Shown piece by piece: positions 30,254 through 38,735 of a stretch of 64,000 bases of DNA. The stretch's first letter is position 1. Each line of letters begins with the position of its first letter. Both the position numbers and the translations under genes were made by a program. The stretch is from Paenibacillus protaetiae (lineage in GTDB: Bacteria > Bacillota > Bacilli > Paenibacillales > Paenibacillaceae). Under the pieces are notes generated by a model, which saw only the letters and a list, made by a program, of their open reading frames with translations, ran no database searches and was not told the DNA's origin. The stretch is from positions 3,122,501-3,186,500 of the forward strand of contig NZ_CP035492.1 in NCBI RefSeq assembly GCF_004135365.1, read 5' to 3'.

Positions 30254-31177
30254 CTACAGCCCATTCCGCAGCAGCCAGTATACCGAACCGGCCAGCAGCA
30301 GCACCGATGCGGCAAAAAGCCCCTTCATCCATAGCGGCACGCCGTTATGGCGAGCAAGCTCGCGGCGGTGCATGAGCTGCCGCCACAGCTCGGACGCTTC
30401 CGCCGTTGATTGGAAGCCGCCGTGGAACGCCCGGCTCAGCCAGCCGGCGTACGGTTTTAACGCCGCGTGGCCTTCGGCAAGCTCCAGCAGCTCCTCCGCC
30501 GAACGGTTTTGCGGCAGCAGCTCCTTCGTCAGCTGCAGCAGCCGCTTGGGCTCATGGAGCTGAAGGCATAATACGCCGAAGGAAAACAGATCGTACCCGC
30601 TGTCCGCCGAACGGCTGCCCATATTCCAGTACCCGCGGTCGTATATTTCCGTAAACTGCCGGACGCTTTTGCCGGCTGCGGTTACCCCGCCGTAATCAAT
30701 GAGCTCGACATGGCCGTAATCGAGCGCCATCACATTCTCCATCTTCAGATCGCCGAACACCCAGCCGGCCCGGTGCAGGTCCGACAGCCTGTTCAGCAGA
30801 TGGAGGCCCAGCAGCGGAAACCATTCCGCTCCGTGGCGCTCCATGAACTGCGTCAGCGTAACGCCTCGCACATAACGCATGATATAGAAAGGATGCTCCC
30901 GGCCTCCGATCGACACAAAATCATCTACATCAATAAGGAAAGCTTCCCGGCCGCTGCGCCGCTGTCCCGCAATCGTCTGCAGCACGTTGATTTCCGACTG
31001 CAGGTCGACAGCGTCCATGCCAACCTTCATGGCATACCAGGCGCGTCCATGCTCCACCAAATACACTTTACCGTTGGCGCCTTCGCCAAGCAGCTTCTCC
31101 ACACGGTATTGCCGTCTTTTCCATTTCCCCACAATAACCGTGCCTTTGCGAAGCTCCAGCTTATACGACGTAGTCAC
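30254..31177 (-). CDS. Hanks-type Ser/Thr kinase-like protein with C-terminal membrane anchor (YabT-like)
   Basis: A kinase fold with glycine loop LGEGANGKVYLVE, the VAIK-type lysine in YAMKV, and a catalytic loop reading FGDLKMENV, where the usual HRD is altered but the Asp and Asn are kept. The DFG triplet reads DYG (LIDYGG). A single membrane segment lies at about residues 285-303, with only a few residues after it. B. subtilis YabT is a DNA-responsive sporulation kinase of this layout. The start is GTG, 17 bases inside the VWA gene. Activity is likely but the HRD change leaves some doubt. Confidence 0.88.
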   Translation of the reverse strand: MTTSYKLELRKGTVIVGKWKRRQYRVEKLLGEGANGKVYLVEHGRAWYAMKVGMDAVDLQSEINVLQTIAGQRRSGREAFLIDVDDFVSIGGREHPFYIMRYVRGVTLTQFMERHGAEWFPLLGLHLLNRLSDLHRAGWVFGDLKMENVMALDYGHVELIDYGGVTAAGKSVRQFTEIYDRGYWNMGSRSADSGYDLFSFGVLCLQLHEPKRLLQLTKELLPQNRSAEELLELAEGHAALKPYAGWLSRAFHGGFQSTAEASELWRQLMHRRELARHNGVPLWMKGLFAASVLLLAGSVYWLLRNGL

Positions 31178-31886
31178 TCATCATCCCATCCGTTTCATCC
31201 CTGCTCCCTTTACCATAAGCTTCCGCGCGGTAAAAATCAATGACCTGCATAATCGCAGGGCCGGTAGGCGTTGTGCCGCTCATCGGCAGCTTCGTAAATA
31301 TGGAATGGACGCCGGACAAATCGGAGGTCCAGCCGATGTCCATAATGCATTCATCCCCGTGCCTGCTTCCCGGAAAATGAAAAACGCACAGCTCGCTTTG
31401 CCCCTGCCTGGCCTGCAGGCTCAGCATCAGGTCGCGAATGGCTTCCTCGACCGCCTGCAGCTTCGGCTTCATGCTGGCGCTGGCGTCGATCAGCAGCGCG
31501 ACCTGCAGCTTTTGCGTCTCGCCCAGCTCGTCGATAACGCGGACGACCTCGCTTCTTTTTTCCGGAGGCAGCGCTTCGATGGAGCCATTGCCGAATACTT
31601 GCTTCAGCTCCTTTTGCACCGCGATCTGCACCGTCTGCATAACCGTCTTGCGCGTCATCATCTGCACGGTTTGCGACAGCTGCCTCGTATTCACCATGCG
31701 GCTGAGGCCGCCTCCCGCTCTCGCAATCTCGTCAATCTCGGAAGCGCCCAGCTCGCCGACATCGCCATGATCCAATATGCCTATTACATTAACGGTAATG
31801 CCTTCTCCCTGCGCATGGGCGGCAGCCACAACAGGGCTCATCCCTACGTTGGAGCATCCGTCCGTCACAAGCAATATTTGTTTCAT
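31161..31886 (-). CDS. von Willebrand factor A domain protein (YabS-like)
   Basis: The 241-residue protein has a C-terminal VWA domain with the metal-site motif LLIDASASMKPKL (DxSxS) and a shorter N-terminal repeat of the same flavour (LLVTDGCSNVG). AAGGAGGGG lies 7 bases before the ATG at 31886; the open frame continues to 31991 without a better start. It overlaps the kinase gene, and the pair matches yabS-yabT of B. subtilis, expressed in sporulating mother cells. Molecular role unknown. Confidence 0.88.
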   Translation of the reverse strand: MKQILLVTDGCSNVGMSPVVAAAHAQGEGITVNVIGILDHGDVGELGASEIDEIARAGGGLSRMVNTRQLSQTVQMMTRKTVMQTVQIAVQKELKQVFGNGSIEALPPEKRSEVVRVIDELGETQKLQVALLIDASASMKPKLQAVEEAIRDLMLSLQARQGQSELCVFHFPGSRHGDECIMDIGWTSDLSGVHSIFTKLPMSGTTPTGPAIMQVIDFYRAEAYGKGSRDETDGMMSDYVV

Positions 31887-31970
31887 CGTCAAACCCCTCC
31901 TTCTGAATTGAACCGCTATTCTATCAGTTTTGCCGAATTTGAGAGGGTTAAACGAAAATAGCCCGAAAAT

Positions 31971-32020
31971 AAAAAAATAGAGCTGACTCATAGAGTAGAC
32001 GTCTCTACCTATGAGTCAGC
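31971..32020 (-). terminator. Strong terminator between the spoIIE side and the VWA-kinase pair
   Basis: GCTGACTCATAG (31982-31993) pairs perfectly with CTATGAGTCAGC (32009-32020), with an inner GTAGAC/GTCTAC-type pairing, followed on the minus strand by TCTATTTTTTTATTTT. It overlaps the 3' end of the 32005-32419 reading frame. Confidence 0.9.
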
Positions 32021-32419
32021 CCCCAAAGGGACAGCCACAGCATCGAAAGCAGCAGCAGCGTCCCTTGCTCCTTCTCATCCGGCTTACTAATCCGGTTTGT
32101 CACCGATAGCGCAAATCTGTCGGTCTTTCCGTCTGGGCCGTGCCGCTCGTCCGGCCGCTGCGGAAAGCGGCTGCTTGCCGAACGCATGCCGCTGTCCTCG
32201 GCGCGCATAGACGCCGGATGCTCCCAGCATGCCTTTGCGCAGCGACCGCGCATTATAATAACGCCCGCCTGGGGTTCGCTTGCGCCTCACTCCCGCCATC
32301 TCCGCCGCCGAACCGCTTTCCTCACGCGGGATGATCAGCTTCAGCATCCCTTCCTTCCGCATGCCGGAACTGATCCGTTCACTGTACTTCACCCATTGCA
32401 AGCTTATTTTCAGATTCAT
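32005..32419 (-). CDS. Hypothetical small protein, possibly one gene with a frameshift
   Basis: The ATG at 32419 has AAAGGAG 10 bases upstream, and the first 70-odd residues read normally. Near 32205 the frame becomes Arg-rich, while the +1 frame reads on with high GC third positions (SGMRSASSRFPQRPDE, then TDRFALSVTNRISKP) and a hydrophobic end LLLLSMLWLSLWGLTHR, stopping at 32005 beside the terminator. Removing one C from GCGCGCC near 32208 would join them into about 137 residues with a C-terminal membrane segment. The unshifted frame would end at 32087 (110 residues). I do not recognise a family. Confidence 0.45.
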
Positions 32420-32564
32420 CTATTATCCGCTCCTTTAAAAAATAGTGGTTGATATGAAATCCCTTTAACGGGTGGCGATACTTGCGAAAAGAGGGCTGCA
32501 TGCCTGAATAATCCGGTCCGGCTGCCGCTCAGCATGCCGTCCTTATCCGTATGCCTGCGGCAAG

Positions 32565-35069
32565 TCAGCTCACCGTCCTCGGCCGCTCCAGCTTGTCCAG
32601 CCCCGGCCACCGGAAGGAAGCCCATTCGGGCAAATGCTTATCGACGCGCGCCACCAGCACGGTCATGTCGTCCACGATATCGCCTTCATGATGCCGCACG
32701 ACCGTTTCCAGCAGCATATCCGCTATTTCCTGCGGATCATCCGCTTTCATCTCCTGGATGATCCGCTTCATCCACATATCTTTATTCACCGCATAGCCGG
32801 GGGCGTCATAGATGCCGTCGCTCATCATAATAAGCGTATCGCCCGGCTGCAGCTGCATAGAAACAAGATCAAAATCAATGTCCTGCAAAATGCCGATCGG
32901 CAAATTGTTAGCGGTAACCGGTATCACCTCTCCGCCTCTTTTAATGTAGCTTGGCGTTGAGCCAATTTTCATAAAGGTTGTCATAGCCGTATACAAATCA
33001 ATAATGGCTAAATCTACGGTTGCAAACACTTCGTCCGGCGAGCGGAGCAGCAGAATCGAATTCACCGATTTGACCGCCAGCTTCTCGTCCATGCCGGATT
33101 GCAGCAGCTGCTGCAAAATGGTAAGCGCGGCGCTGCTTTCTTCGCGGGCGCGCTCGCCGTTGCCCATGCCGTCACTGATGGCGACGGCATATTTGCCGTT
33201 GCCCAGCTCGAGCATCGCAAAGCTGTCTCCCGACAGCAAATCTCCGCCTTTGGCGGCGCCGGCGATGCCGGTTTCAATTTCGTATTCCTTTGCCGAGCCG
33301 AACACGGCTAACGCCGGCTCGCCGCTTTTGGCCGGAGCGTTCTCCGACTTGACGGCGATATGCTCGCCCAGAATATCACTGAGCAGCGGCGCGATTAATT
33401 TGCGGCATTCATCGTATCCTTTATGGAACGTGTGGTATACGAGAATTTCTACATTCCCCTCCTCCAGGTTAATAACCTCGATTTCCTGAATCGATAATCC
33501 TAATCCCTCCAATGCTTCGCGGATTTGTTCTTCCTGCAGATGAAGCGTCATCCCCTCCCGTTTAATTTCTTTGGCGAGGTCCTCCATGACCTGGGACACG
33601 CCGGCTAATTGATCGGCAACAAGCTGCCTGGAATCGAATAATTGTTTCCGCCAGTGCATATCATTTTGATATAGCTCGTACTCCTGGCGGATAATGCCCA
33701 GCACCTGCGGAACTTTGGAGCAATGGGCATTCCAGTGGCGGGGGACGTCCTTGGGCAGCAACGTTTGCCCTTCCCGCACCGCCTCCATCATCTCCGTCAT
33801 AATTTTGTTGGTCTGAAAATATTTGTTCTCCCAGCATACTTTCTGTTTATGGCAGCTGGCGCAGCTCTGCTCGCATACGGCCGTCATGAATTGGTTCAGC
33901 TCCCGATCCTTGCGGGCTGCAGACGTCTCGGCGGCAGATGAGCCCCCGAATTGTCCAAAGCTGCGGGAAAGCTGGCGGAATACTTCCGAATATTGAGAGA
34001 CGCGGTCGGCCGTCACTTCGCGTACCCTTTTCGCATAATCATGCTGGCTTTGGGCATGTTCGCCCGTTCCCGGCACATAACGCGCAATAATGCGGATCAT
34101 ACTGCGCGGCGTAAGCAGAAGCAGCACTGCCGCCGCCACCGATTCCCAGGTCGAAGCCATCACATCGCTGCCGCTGCCGATATAGACCGATAAGATCGAA
34201 GTGCCCAGCAGCATCCCGAAAGCGGTCGCCATTTTGCCTCCTTCACGAAGCAGTCCGGCCAGCAGCCCTGCAAAAGCAAGCAAACTCATCTGCACAATCG
34301 CCTGCAAATCCGCAAGGCTCAGAATAAGCCCGGCAACGACGCCTACCGATGCGCCCAGCGGCGCCCCTCCGGCGAGGGCAAACAGCAGCAGCGTATACCG
34401 CGACATCACATGTTCGGCCGACAGCCCGTACACCGACCAGCCCACGAGGCCAGTCATAACCGAAGCAAGCATAATCATGAGGCAAATAATTTCCTCATTG
34501 CGCAAAGTAGCTGTCTTCTTGGACATCGTGAGCACCGGCAGCGCCTGAATGAACACAAGCGTCAGCACAAAGCTGAGCGATGCTTCAACGACAATCATCA
34601 TAAAGTGGTACCAGCTCAGGGAATCTCCGATCAGCACCTGAAACAGCTTGACCACCAGCGTAGCGATAAACACCAGCAGCGGGGCCGACGTCAGCTCGGC
34701 TTTCTCGAACGTCTCCAGCCCCTTCAATAACAAGAATAAAGCGGCGATCTCCATCCCGATCCATAACGGCGCCGGCTCCATTGCAAACCAGCTGCCCGCC
34801 ACAAGCGATAACGCCACCCACGGGTATACATCCTTTCTCATAAAATAGATAACGGCGAAATAAGCAGCGGCAAACGGCATCAGCGACTCCAGCAGCACCG
34901 CCCGTCCAAACAGGAAGCCAAGCGCTACAAGCAGCAGCGTCCATTTTTTTGCCGCAATCAACTGGACAGGTCTAAACCCGGAAACAGCATCATATGCTCT
35001 CTTCAACAGGGACCGGGCTTTGCCCGTCCTTTTCGTACCCGGAAACATGACGACGTTTTCTTTACTCAT
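32565..35069 (-). CDS. spoIIE: Stage II sporulation protein E (membrane-bound PP2C phosphatase)
   Basis: Dephosphorylates SpoIIAA to activate sigma-F in the forespore and acts at the polar septum. About 834 residues: roughly ten membrane segments (about 35-330), a central oligomerisation/FtsZ-interaction region with a Cys cluster (CEQSCASCHKQKVCW), and a C-terminal PP2C domain with AISDGMGNGERAREES and DTLIMMSDGIYDAPG. The ATG at 35069 (MSKENVVMFPG) is preferred; in-frame TTG/GTG codons lie up to 18 bases further upstream. A Spo0A-type promoter lies upstream. Confidence 0.95.
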   Translation of the reverse strand: MSKENVVMFPGTKRTGKARSLLKRAYDAVSGFRPVQLIAAKKWTLLLVALGFLFGRAVLLESLMPFAAAYFAVIYFMRKDVYPWVALSLVAGSWFAMEPAPLWIGMEIAALFLLLKGLETFEKAELTSAPLLVFIATLVVKLFQVLIGDSLSWYHFMMIVVEASLSFVLTLVFIQALPVLTMSKKTATLRNEEIICLMIMLASVMTGLVGWSVYGLSAEHVMSRYTLLLFALAGGAPLGASVGVVAGLILSLADLQAIVQMSLLAFAGLLAGLLREGGKMATAFGMLLGTSILSVYIGSGSDVMASTWESVAAAVLLLLTPRSMIRIIARYVPGTGEHAQSQHDYAKRVREVTADRVSQYSEVFRQLSRSFGQFGGSSAAETSAARKDRELNQFMTAVCEQSCASCHKQKVCWENKYFQTNKIMTEMMEAVREGQTLLPKDVPRHWNAHCSKVPQVLGIIRQEYELYQNDMHWRKQLFDSRQLVADQLAGVSQVMEDLAKEIKREGMTLHLQEEQIREALEGLGLSIQEIEVINLEEGNVEILVYHTFHKGYDECRKLIAPLLSDILGEHIAVKSENAPAKSGEPALAVFGSAKEYEIETGIAGAAKGGDLLSGDSFAMLELGNGKYAVAISDGMGNGERAREESSAALTILQQLLQSGMDEKLAVKSVNSILLLRSPDEVFATVDLAIIDLYTAMTTFMKIGSTPSYIKRGGEVIPVTANNLPIGILQDIDFDLVSMQLQPGDTLIMMSDGIYDAPGYAVNKDMWMKRIIQEMKADDPQEIADMLLETVVRHHEGDIVDDMTVLVARVDKHLPEWASFRWPGLDKLERPRTVS

Positions 35070-35107
35070 CCTTACGGACACCACCAATCAAAAGTAATGT
35101 GTTTCCA

Positions 35108-35140
35108 AGTATAGGGGCCAGTCCGTATGAAGTTTGTCAT
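35108..35140 (-). promoter_or_regulatory. Spo0A-type sigma-A promoter of spoIIE with 21-base spacer
   Basis: On the minus strand ATGACA (35135-35140) and TATACT (35108-35113) are exactly 21 bases apart, the abnormal spacing described for Spo0A-activated spoIIE and spoIIG promoters. TGACAAA (35133-35139), one mismatch from the 0A box TGNCGAA, overlaps the -35. Confidence 0.7.
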
Positions 35141-35166
35141 TATGCGGAAGCAGCCTGAATTTTTTT

Positions 35167-35173
35167 TCCGACA
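35167..35173 (-). promoter_or_regulatory. Upstream 0A-box-like site
   Basis: TGTCGGA on the minus strand differs from the Spo0A box TGTCGAA at one position and is centred about 33 bases upstream of the -35 of spoIIE. AT-rich flanks fit a Spo0A site. Confidence 0.5.
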
Positions 35174-35211
35174 AAAAGAAATGCCGCTGCAGCGATTGTC
35201 AGCAGCGCCGC

Positions 35212-35234
35212 AACCGCTTGATTTGCAAGCGGTT
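35212..35234. repeat. Hairpin in the yabR-spoIIE gap
   Basis: AACCGCTTG and CAAGCGGTT form a perfect 9-bp stem around ATTTG. On the plus strand TTTCACTGTTTTTG follows, a poor U-tract. Between this hairpin and the yabR terminator (35235-35510) I see no convincing gene or RNA. Confidence 0.4.
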
Positions 35235-35510
35235 TCACTGTTTTTGCTTCCGGTTACGGGGACATGCCTTCAACAAAATACGAGGTCGCCGATCGGCGTT
35301 TTGGCTGCAAATACAGCGCCAATCGTGTCGGGAATGCTTGAGAATCCGAGTAAATTTTATTTCGTGGCGAATTACAGGGAAGGCGGTTTGACAAAAAGAA
35401 GCATAAGCCTCCGTAAGCGGGCGGGCTGCCGACGTTCTTTGGCGGTATGCCGCGTTTTATTGCGGAAAGCGGCCGCCGGGGGAGTAGAGCGCGGTAATCG
35501 TGCCTGAAAC

Positions 35511-35542
35511 AAAAAAGCCTGCCCGGGTATGCCGGGCAGGCT
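35511..35542 (-). terminator. Terminator of the yabR unit
   Basis: AGCCTGCCCGG pairs perfectly with CCGGGCAGGCT around a 5-base loop, followed by TTTTTTG on the minus strand, 35 bases after the S1-domain gene. Confidence 0.92.
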
Positions 35543-35576
35543 GCTGAAGTTTATAAACATTATGAGAGGTGACGTA

Positions 35577-36086
35577 TTAAACCCTTTTGGCTCCGCGGCC
35601 GCCGCGTTTGCCTTCCGTGTTTTTCTTCAAGGAAGAAATCCGTTCTTCACTATCTTTCAGGAAGCGTGACATTTTATCCTCGAATGACGGTTTGCCGAAC
35701 GATGGTTTACCATACGATGGTCTGCCAGTCGAAGGCTTGAATGGACGTCCACCTCGGTCCCCGCCGCCACTTGGGCCGCCGGCACCAGCGCGATTGAAGC
35801 TACCGCCGCCGCCTGTGCGCTCACGCTGCGGAGGTTGTTGACCTGCAGGCCGGTCAATTGCCTGTTTGATAGAAAGCCCGATCTTACCGTCTTTGTCCAC
35901 GTTGATCACTTTCACCGTAACGATGTCATCAATCTTCAGGTGATCCTTCACGTCCTTGACGTAGTTATCGGCAATCTCCGAGATGTGAACGAGCCCTGTG
36001 ACACCTCCCGACAAGTCGACAAATGCTCCGAAATGCGTAATGCCTGTCACTTTACCCTCTAACTTGGCGCCCACTTCAATTGCCAT
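35577..36086 (-). CDS. S1-domain RNA-binding protein (YabR-like)
   Basis: One S1 domain fills residues 1-75 (VGAKLEGKVTGITHFGAFVDL, seen as GAKLEGKVTGI and THFGAFVDLSGG; then VHISEIADNYVKDVKDHL). The rest is a Gly/Arg/Pro-rich basic tail with short repeats (GRPSYGKPSFGKPSF), longer than in B. subtilis YabR, and ends in a Lys/Arg cluster. Likely binds RNA or ribosomes. It is the last gene after divIC in this cluster. Confidence 0.92.
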   Translation of the reverse strand: MAIEVGAKLEGKVTGITHFGAFVDLSGGVTGLVHISEIADNYVKDVKDHLKIDDIVTVKVINVDKDGKIGLSIKQAIDRPAGQQPPQRERTGGGGSFNRAGAGGPSGGGDRGGRPFKPSTGRPSYGKPSFGKPSFEDKMSRFLKDSEERISSLKKNTEGKRGGRGAKRV

Positions 36087-36192
36087 AAAATAAAATGTTC
36101 CTCCCTAAAATTTTTGCGAAATAGCTATACAACGTGATTATAACCGAACCGAAGAAGCAAGGTCAACAGACGTTCACCCGTTTTCGAAGCGG

Positions 36193-36513
36193 CTATTTGA
36201 CCACTTGTATCACCTTTTCTCCTTCTTTTACCATACCTTGTTCTTTCGTTGCCAACTGCTCAATATATTCCGGATCGTTTAATTTATCAATCTGCTCGGA
36301 AAGGCTTTGTTTCTGCTGAATGGCTTCGTCCCGCTGCTGCTTCATGGTGGCATAACGGCTTGCCGTCTCCTGCTGCTGCTGCATCTGTCCAAAAAACGTA
36401 TAAGCTGCCCATCCCATAAAAATGACCATGAATGCAAGCCAAATCTTCATTCTGCGCTTAGAGCCGGGTCTGGCTGCCGGTTTGTTCGAATTCGTTGCCG
36501 CGACAATCGCCAT
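36193..36513 (-). CDS. divIC: Septum formation initiator DivIC/FtsB family
   Basis: Bitopic divisome protein that partners FtsL and DivIB. The 106 residues have a basic cytoplasmic start, one membrane segment (about 24-42, IWLAFMVIFMGWAAYTFFG) and an extracytoplasmic coiled coil rich in Gln/Glu (QQQQETASRYATMKQQRDE). The end PEYIEQLATKEQGMVKEGE is conserved in FtsB-like proteins. Same position as in B. subtilis, between yabQ and yabR. Confidence 0.94.
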   Translation of the reverse strand: MAIVAATNSNKPAARPGSKRRMKIWLAFMVIFMGWAAYTFFGQMQQQQETASRYATMKQQRDEAIQQKQSLSEQIDKLNDPEYIEQLATKEQGMVKEGEKVIQVVK

Positions 36514-36550
36514 TAGCGAAATATACCTCCCTCGCTATTCTATTCAAAGT

Positions 36551-37174
36551 TTAATCGGACCCTTTGCTGCGCTTAAACCATCGGTTCCATAGCGATCCGG
36601 CTTTGGCGGCAAGCCCTTTGGCTCTTGATGCCAGCTGCAGCCTGCTTGCGTAAGGGCCGGCCCGCTTGATGAGCGGCCTGGCAATAGGACCAACTATCCA
36701 TTTGGCCAGCAGCCAAAATGGACGAAGTAATTGTACCACAAGTTTTAACAGGAAAATAGTGATTGCAGTCGCAAATCCTAAAATTACCCTTGCCAATTTG
36801 TACAGCAGAAGCAACGGTTTTACAATCGTCCATTCCAGCGTCTTCAGCAGAAGGCGAATGAGCGTGCGAACCGCCTCAATCAGCCAGCGGACGATTGCGG
36901 AAACCGCTTTGCTAAGCAAAAAATAATAAACCAACACCCCGACAAACAGCCCCAGGAACACATATATGCGCACCTCGCCGTTATTGCTGGCATACAGCAC
37001 CCGGAATACAATCAGAGCCGCCGCGATCCAATAGGCCAGGTCGAGGAATGGAAGCCACCACTTCGGAAACTTCAGCTCGGTAGATACTACCCGGTAGCTG
37101 TCGAACACAGCACCCATCCCAAGACCGGACAGCAGCATAAGCGCCATTGTCCACCATTGCATACTAAGCGTCAC
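36551..37174 (-). CDS. yabQ: Spore cortex biosynthesis protein YabQ
   Basis: Membrane protein needed for spore cortex formation in B. subtilis. The 207 residues carry about four N-terminal membrane segments (MALMLLSGLGMGAVFDSYRVV; LDLAYWIAAALIVFRVLY; YVFLGLFVGVLVYYFLL) and a long basic amphipathic tail. It overlaps yabP by four bases (ATGA), so the two are translationally coupled. Confidence 0.92.
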   Translation of the reverse strand: MTLSMQWWTMALMLLSGLGMGAVFDSYRVVSTELKFPKWWLPFLDLAYWIAAALIVFRVLYASNNGEVRIYVFLGLFVGVLVYYFLLSKAVSAIVRWLIEAVRTLIRLLLKTLEWTIVKPLLLLYKLARVILGFATAITIFLLKLVVQLLRPFWLLAKWIVGPIARPLIKRAGPYASRLQLASRAKGLAAKAGSLWNRWFKRSKGSD

Positions 37175-37455
37175 TTGAACAGCTTCCCGAACAATCCTTT
37201 AGATTTGCCGGTGTTATTGCCATCCAAATAGGCGAGTGAATGGATGAGCCCCTCTATGATGACAAGCCCCTGTTCCAAATTAAGATGCTTAATGTGCAAG
37301 TTCTGCCCTTTAATCGTCAAGAAACCAAGCTCGGTCTCCAGCAGAAATTCCTCGGTGTCGAAGCTGTCCACATTCCGCGCACCGGTAATTTCCAGCAGTT
37401 TCCGGTTCTGCAACCTCAATTCCTGATTTTTCTGCACCTTGCTTTGTTCCGCCAT
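37171..37455 (-). CDS. yabP: Sporulation protein YabP
   Basis: Spore-coat/cortex assembly protein, paralogous to YqfC. The 94 residues include RKLLEITGARNVDSFDTEEFLLET and LTIKGQNLHIKHLNLEQGLVIIEG (both given in parts: ITGARNVDSFDTEEF, GQNLHIKHLNLEQG). The ATG at 37455 has GGAGG 9 bases upstream. The gene normally follows yabO directly; here a DUF817 gene intervenes. Confidence 0.93.
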   Translation of the reverse strand: MAEQSKVQKNQELRLQNRKLLEITGARNVDSFDTEEFLLETELGFLTIKGQNLHIKHLNLEQGLVIIEGLIHSLAYLDGNNTGKSKGLFGKLFK

Positions 37456-37554
37456 GAACCTGTCCCTCCCGCTCCAAGCGCAGCAGCGTATGCGGCCGGC
37501 GCATCCCGCGCGCATGCTTGTACTTAAAACTAGCTTATGGGACAGGATAACGGT

Positions 37555-38331
37555 TTAGAACCGGGCTTGCCGCTGCGCGCCTTTTACATGCTTCAGTTGG
37601 GCGACGATAATCACGCTGATAACGACAAGCAGAAACCAGGAGCTGATTTTGCCGAAGCCAACAATCGTCCAATGCTGCGCCTGCCCGGGATACGTCCAGG
37701 CGCCAAAAAAAGTCGATATATTTTCCGCGACCCAAATAAAAAAGCCAATCAGCAGAAACGACAGCACCATCGGCATGCTGTATCTGCGCCCCCGCACCGC
37801 AAAGCTGACCTTCGTCCGGTAAAAGACGATCACAAGCAGCACGGTCAGCACCCAGCGCAGATCGGGCACATAATGATGCGTAAAAAAATTCAAATAAATC
37901 GCCGCGCTGACAGAAGCGGCGTACAACGAGCGCGGCCAGCCGGCAATATCCAGCTGCAGCCTGCGCCAAGCCTGGCAAATATAACTCGCCACGCTTGCGT
38001 ACATGAACCCGCTGTACAGCGGAACGCCTCCCACCTTCGTCCATGCTTCACCCGGGTACGACCAGGAGCCCATATGCACCTTGTACAGCTCAAGCATAAG
38101 CCCGATGATATGGAACATACAAATAACTTTCAGCTCGTCGAACGTTTCCAGCTTGAACGCCAGCATGCCGGCCTGAGCCAGCAAGCAGATGAGCAGCATC
38201 ATATCGTAACGGTGAAAATAAGGCACTTCAACCGCCTTGGTCAGCGCCAGCGCCGCAAAAATGATGACCGGAAATATACAGCTCAAAGCCTGCTGCCAGC
38301 CAAATGCGACAAGCGACCGAATAAACCGCAT
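37555..38331 (-). CDS. DUF817 family integral membrane protein (YoaT-like)
   Basis: A 258-residue protein with about eight membrane segments; conserved polar motifs between them include FHIIGLMLELYKVHMGSWSYP, seen as GLMLELYKVHMGSW and AENISTFFGAWTYPGQ. The repeated GSW/GAW-YP pattern is characteristic of DUF817. Function unknown. GAGAGGGG lies 6 bases before the ATG. It sits between the rqcP terminator and yabP, interrupting the usual yabO-yabP order, so it may have its own promoter. Confidence 0.88.
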   Translation of the reverse strand: MRFIRSLVAFGWQQALSCIFPVIIFAALALTKAVEVPYFHRYDMMLLICLLAQAGMLAFKLETFDELKVICMFHIIGLMLELYKVHMGSWSYPGEAWTKVGGVPLYSGFMYASVASYICQAWRRLQLDIAGWPRSLYAASVSAAIYLNFFTHHYVPDLRWVLTVLLVIVFYRTKVSFAVRGRRYSMPMVLSFLLIGFFIWVAENISTFFGAWTYPGQAQHWTIVGFGKISSWFLLVVISVIIVAQLKHVKGAQRQARF

Positions 38332-38411
38332 CTTGTTCCCCTCTCCGCCCGTATAGGCTTTGCGATCCCGGCGGCAGCTTGCTTTGCCTGCTTGAAGAAA
38401 CGGGCCAAAGC

Positions 38412-38450
38412 AAAAAAACCGCCTGCAAGCTTAACGCTTGCAAACGGCTT
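38412..38450 (-). terminator. Terminator after the hup-rqcP pair
   Basis: GCCGTTTGCAAGC pairs with GCTTGCAGGCGG with a 5-base loop, followed on the minus strand by TTTTTTTG. It starts 7 bases after the rqcP stop and isolates DUF817. Confidence 0.88.
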
Positions 38451-38456
38451 TATGTT

Positions 38457-38732
38457 TCACTGCCAGCCATCATCCGGCTTGCGCTGTTCTTCTTTAAGTA
38501 AGGTGTAAAGCTCGCCTGCTTCTTCTTTACGGGTCGTCTCCGCAATCCGCTCGACGCGGACGGTTACGATTTTCTGGCCGTACTGAATTTGCAGTTCATC
38601 CCCCGGCTTCACTGTGCTGCTCGCTTTCGCTTCGCGCCCGTTAATCCAAACCCGCCCTTGCTCGGACACGTCCTTGGCGACTGTGCGGCGTTTAATCAAC
38701 CGGGAAACCTTCAGAAATTTATCAAGGCGCAT
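38457..38732 (-). CDS. rqcP: S4-domain RNA-binding protein RqcP (YabO)
   Basis: Binds stalled 50S subunits and supports alanine tailing by RqcH in ribosome quality control. The 91 residues start with the S4 fold MRLDKFLKVSRLIKRRTVAKD and continue VWINGREAKASSTVKPGDE. A charged C-terminal tail follows. It starts 3 bases after hup. Confidence 0.93.
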   Translation of the reverse strand: MRLDKFLKVSRLIKRRTVAKDVSEQGRVWINGREAKASSTVKPGDELQIQYGQKIVTVRVERIAETTRKEEAGELYTLLKEEQRKPDDGWQ

Positions 38733-38735
38733 GCC

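Noticed and set aside
35127-35507. Plus-strand 126-codon frame in the yabR-spoIIE gap
   Set aside because: No ribosome site, Arg/Leu/Cys-rich translation, and it runs across the spoIIE promoter.
35088-35576. tRNA genes, expected by analogy to tRNA genes near this cluster in B. subtilis
   Set aside because: No cloverleaf, GGTTCGAATCC-type T-arm or CCA end was found on either strand.
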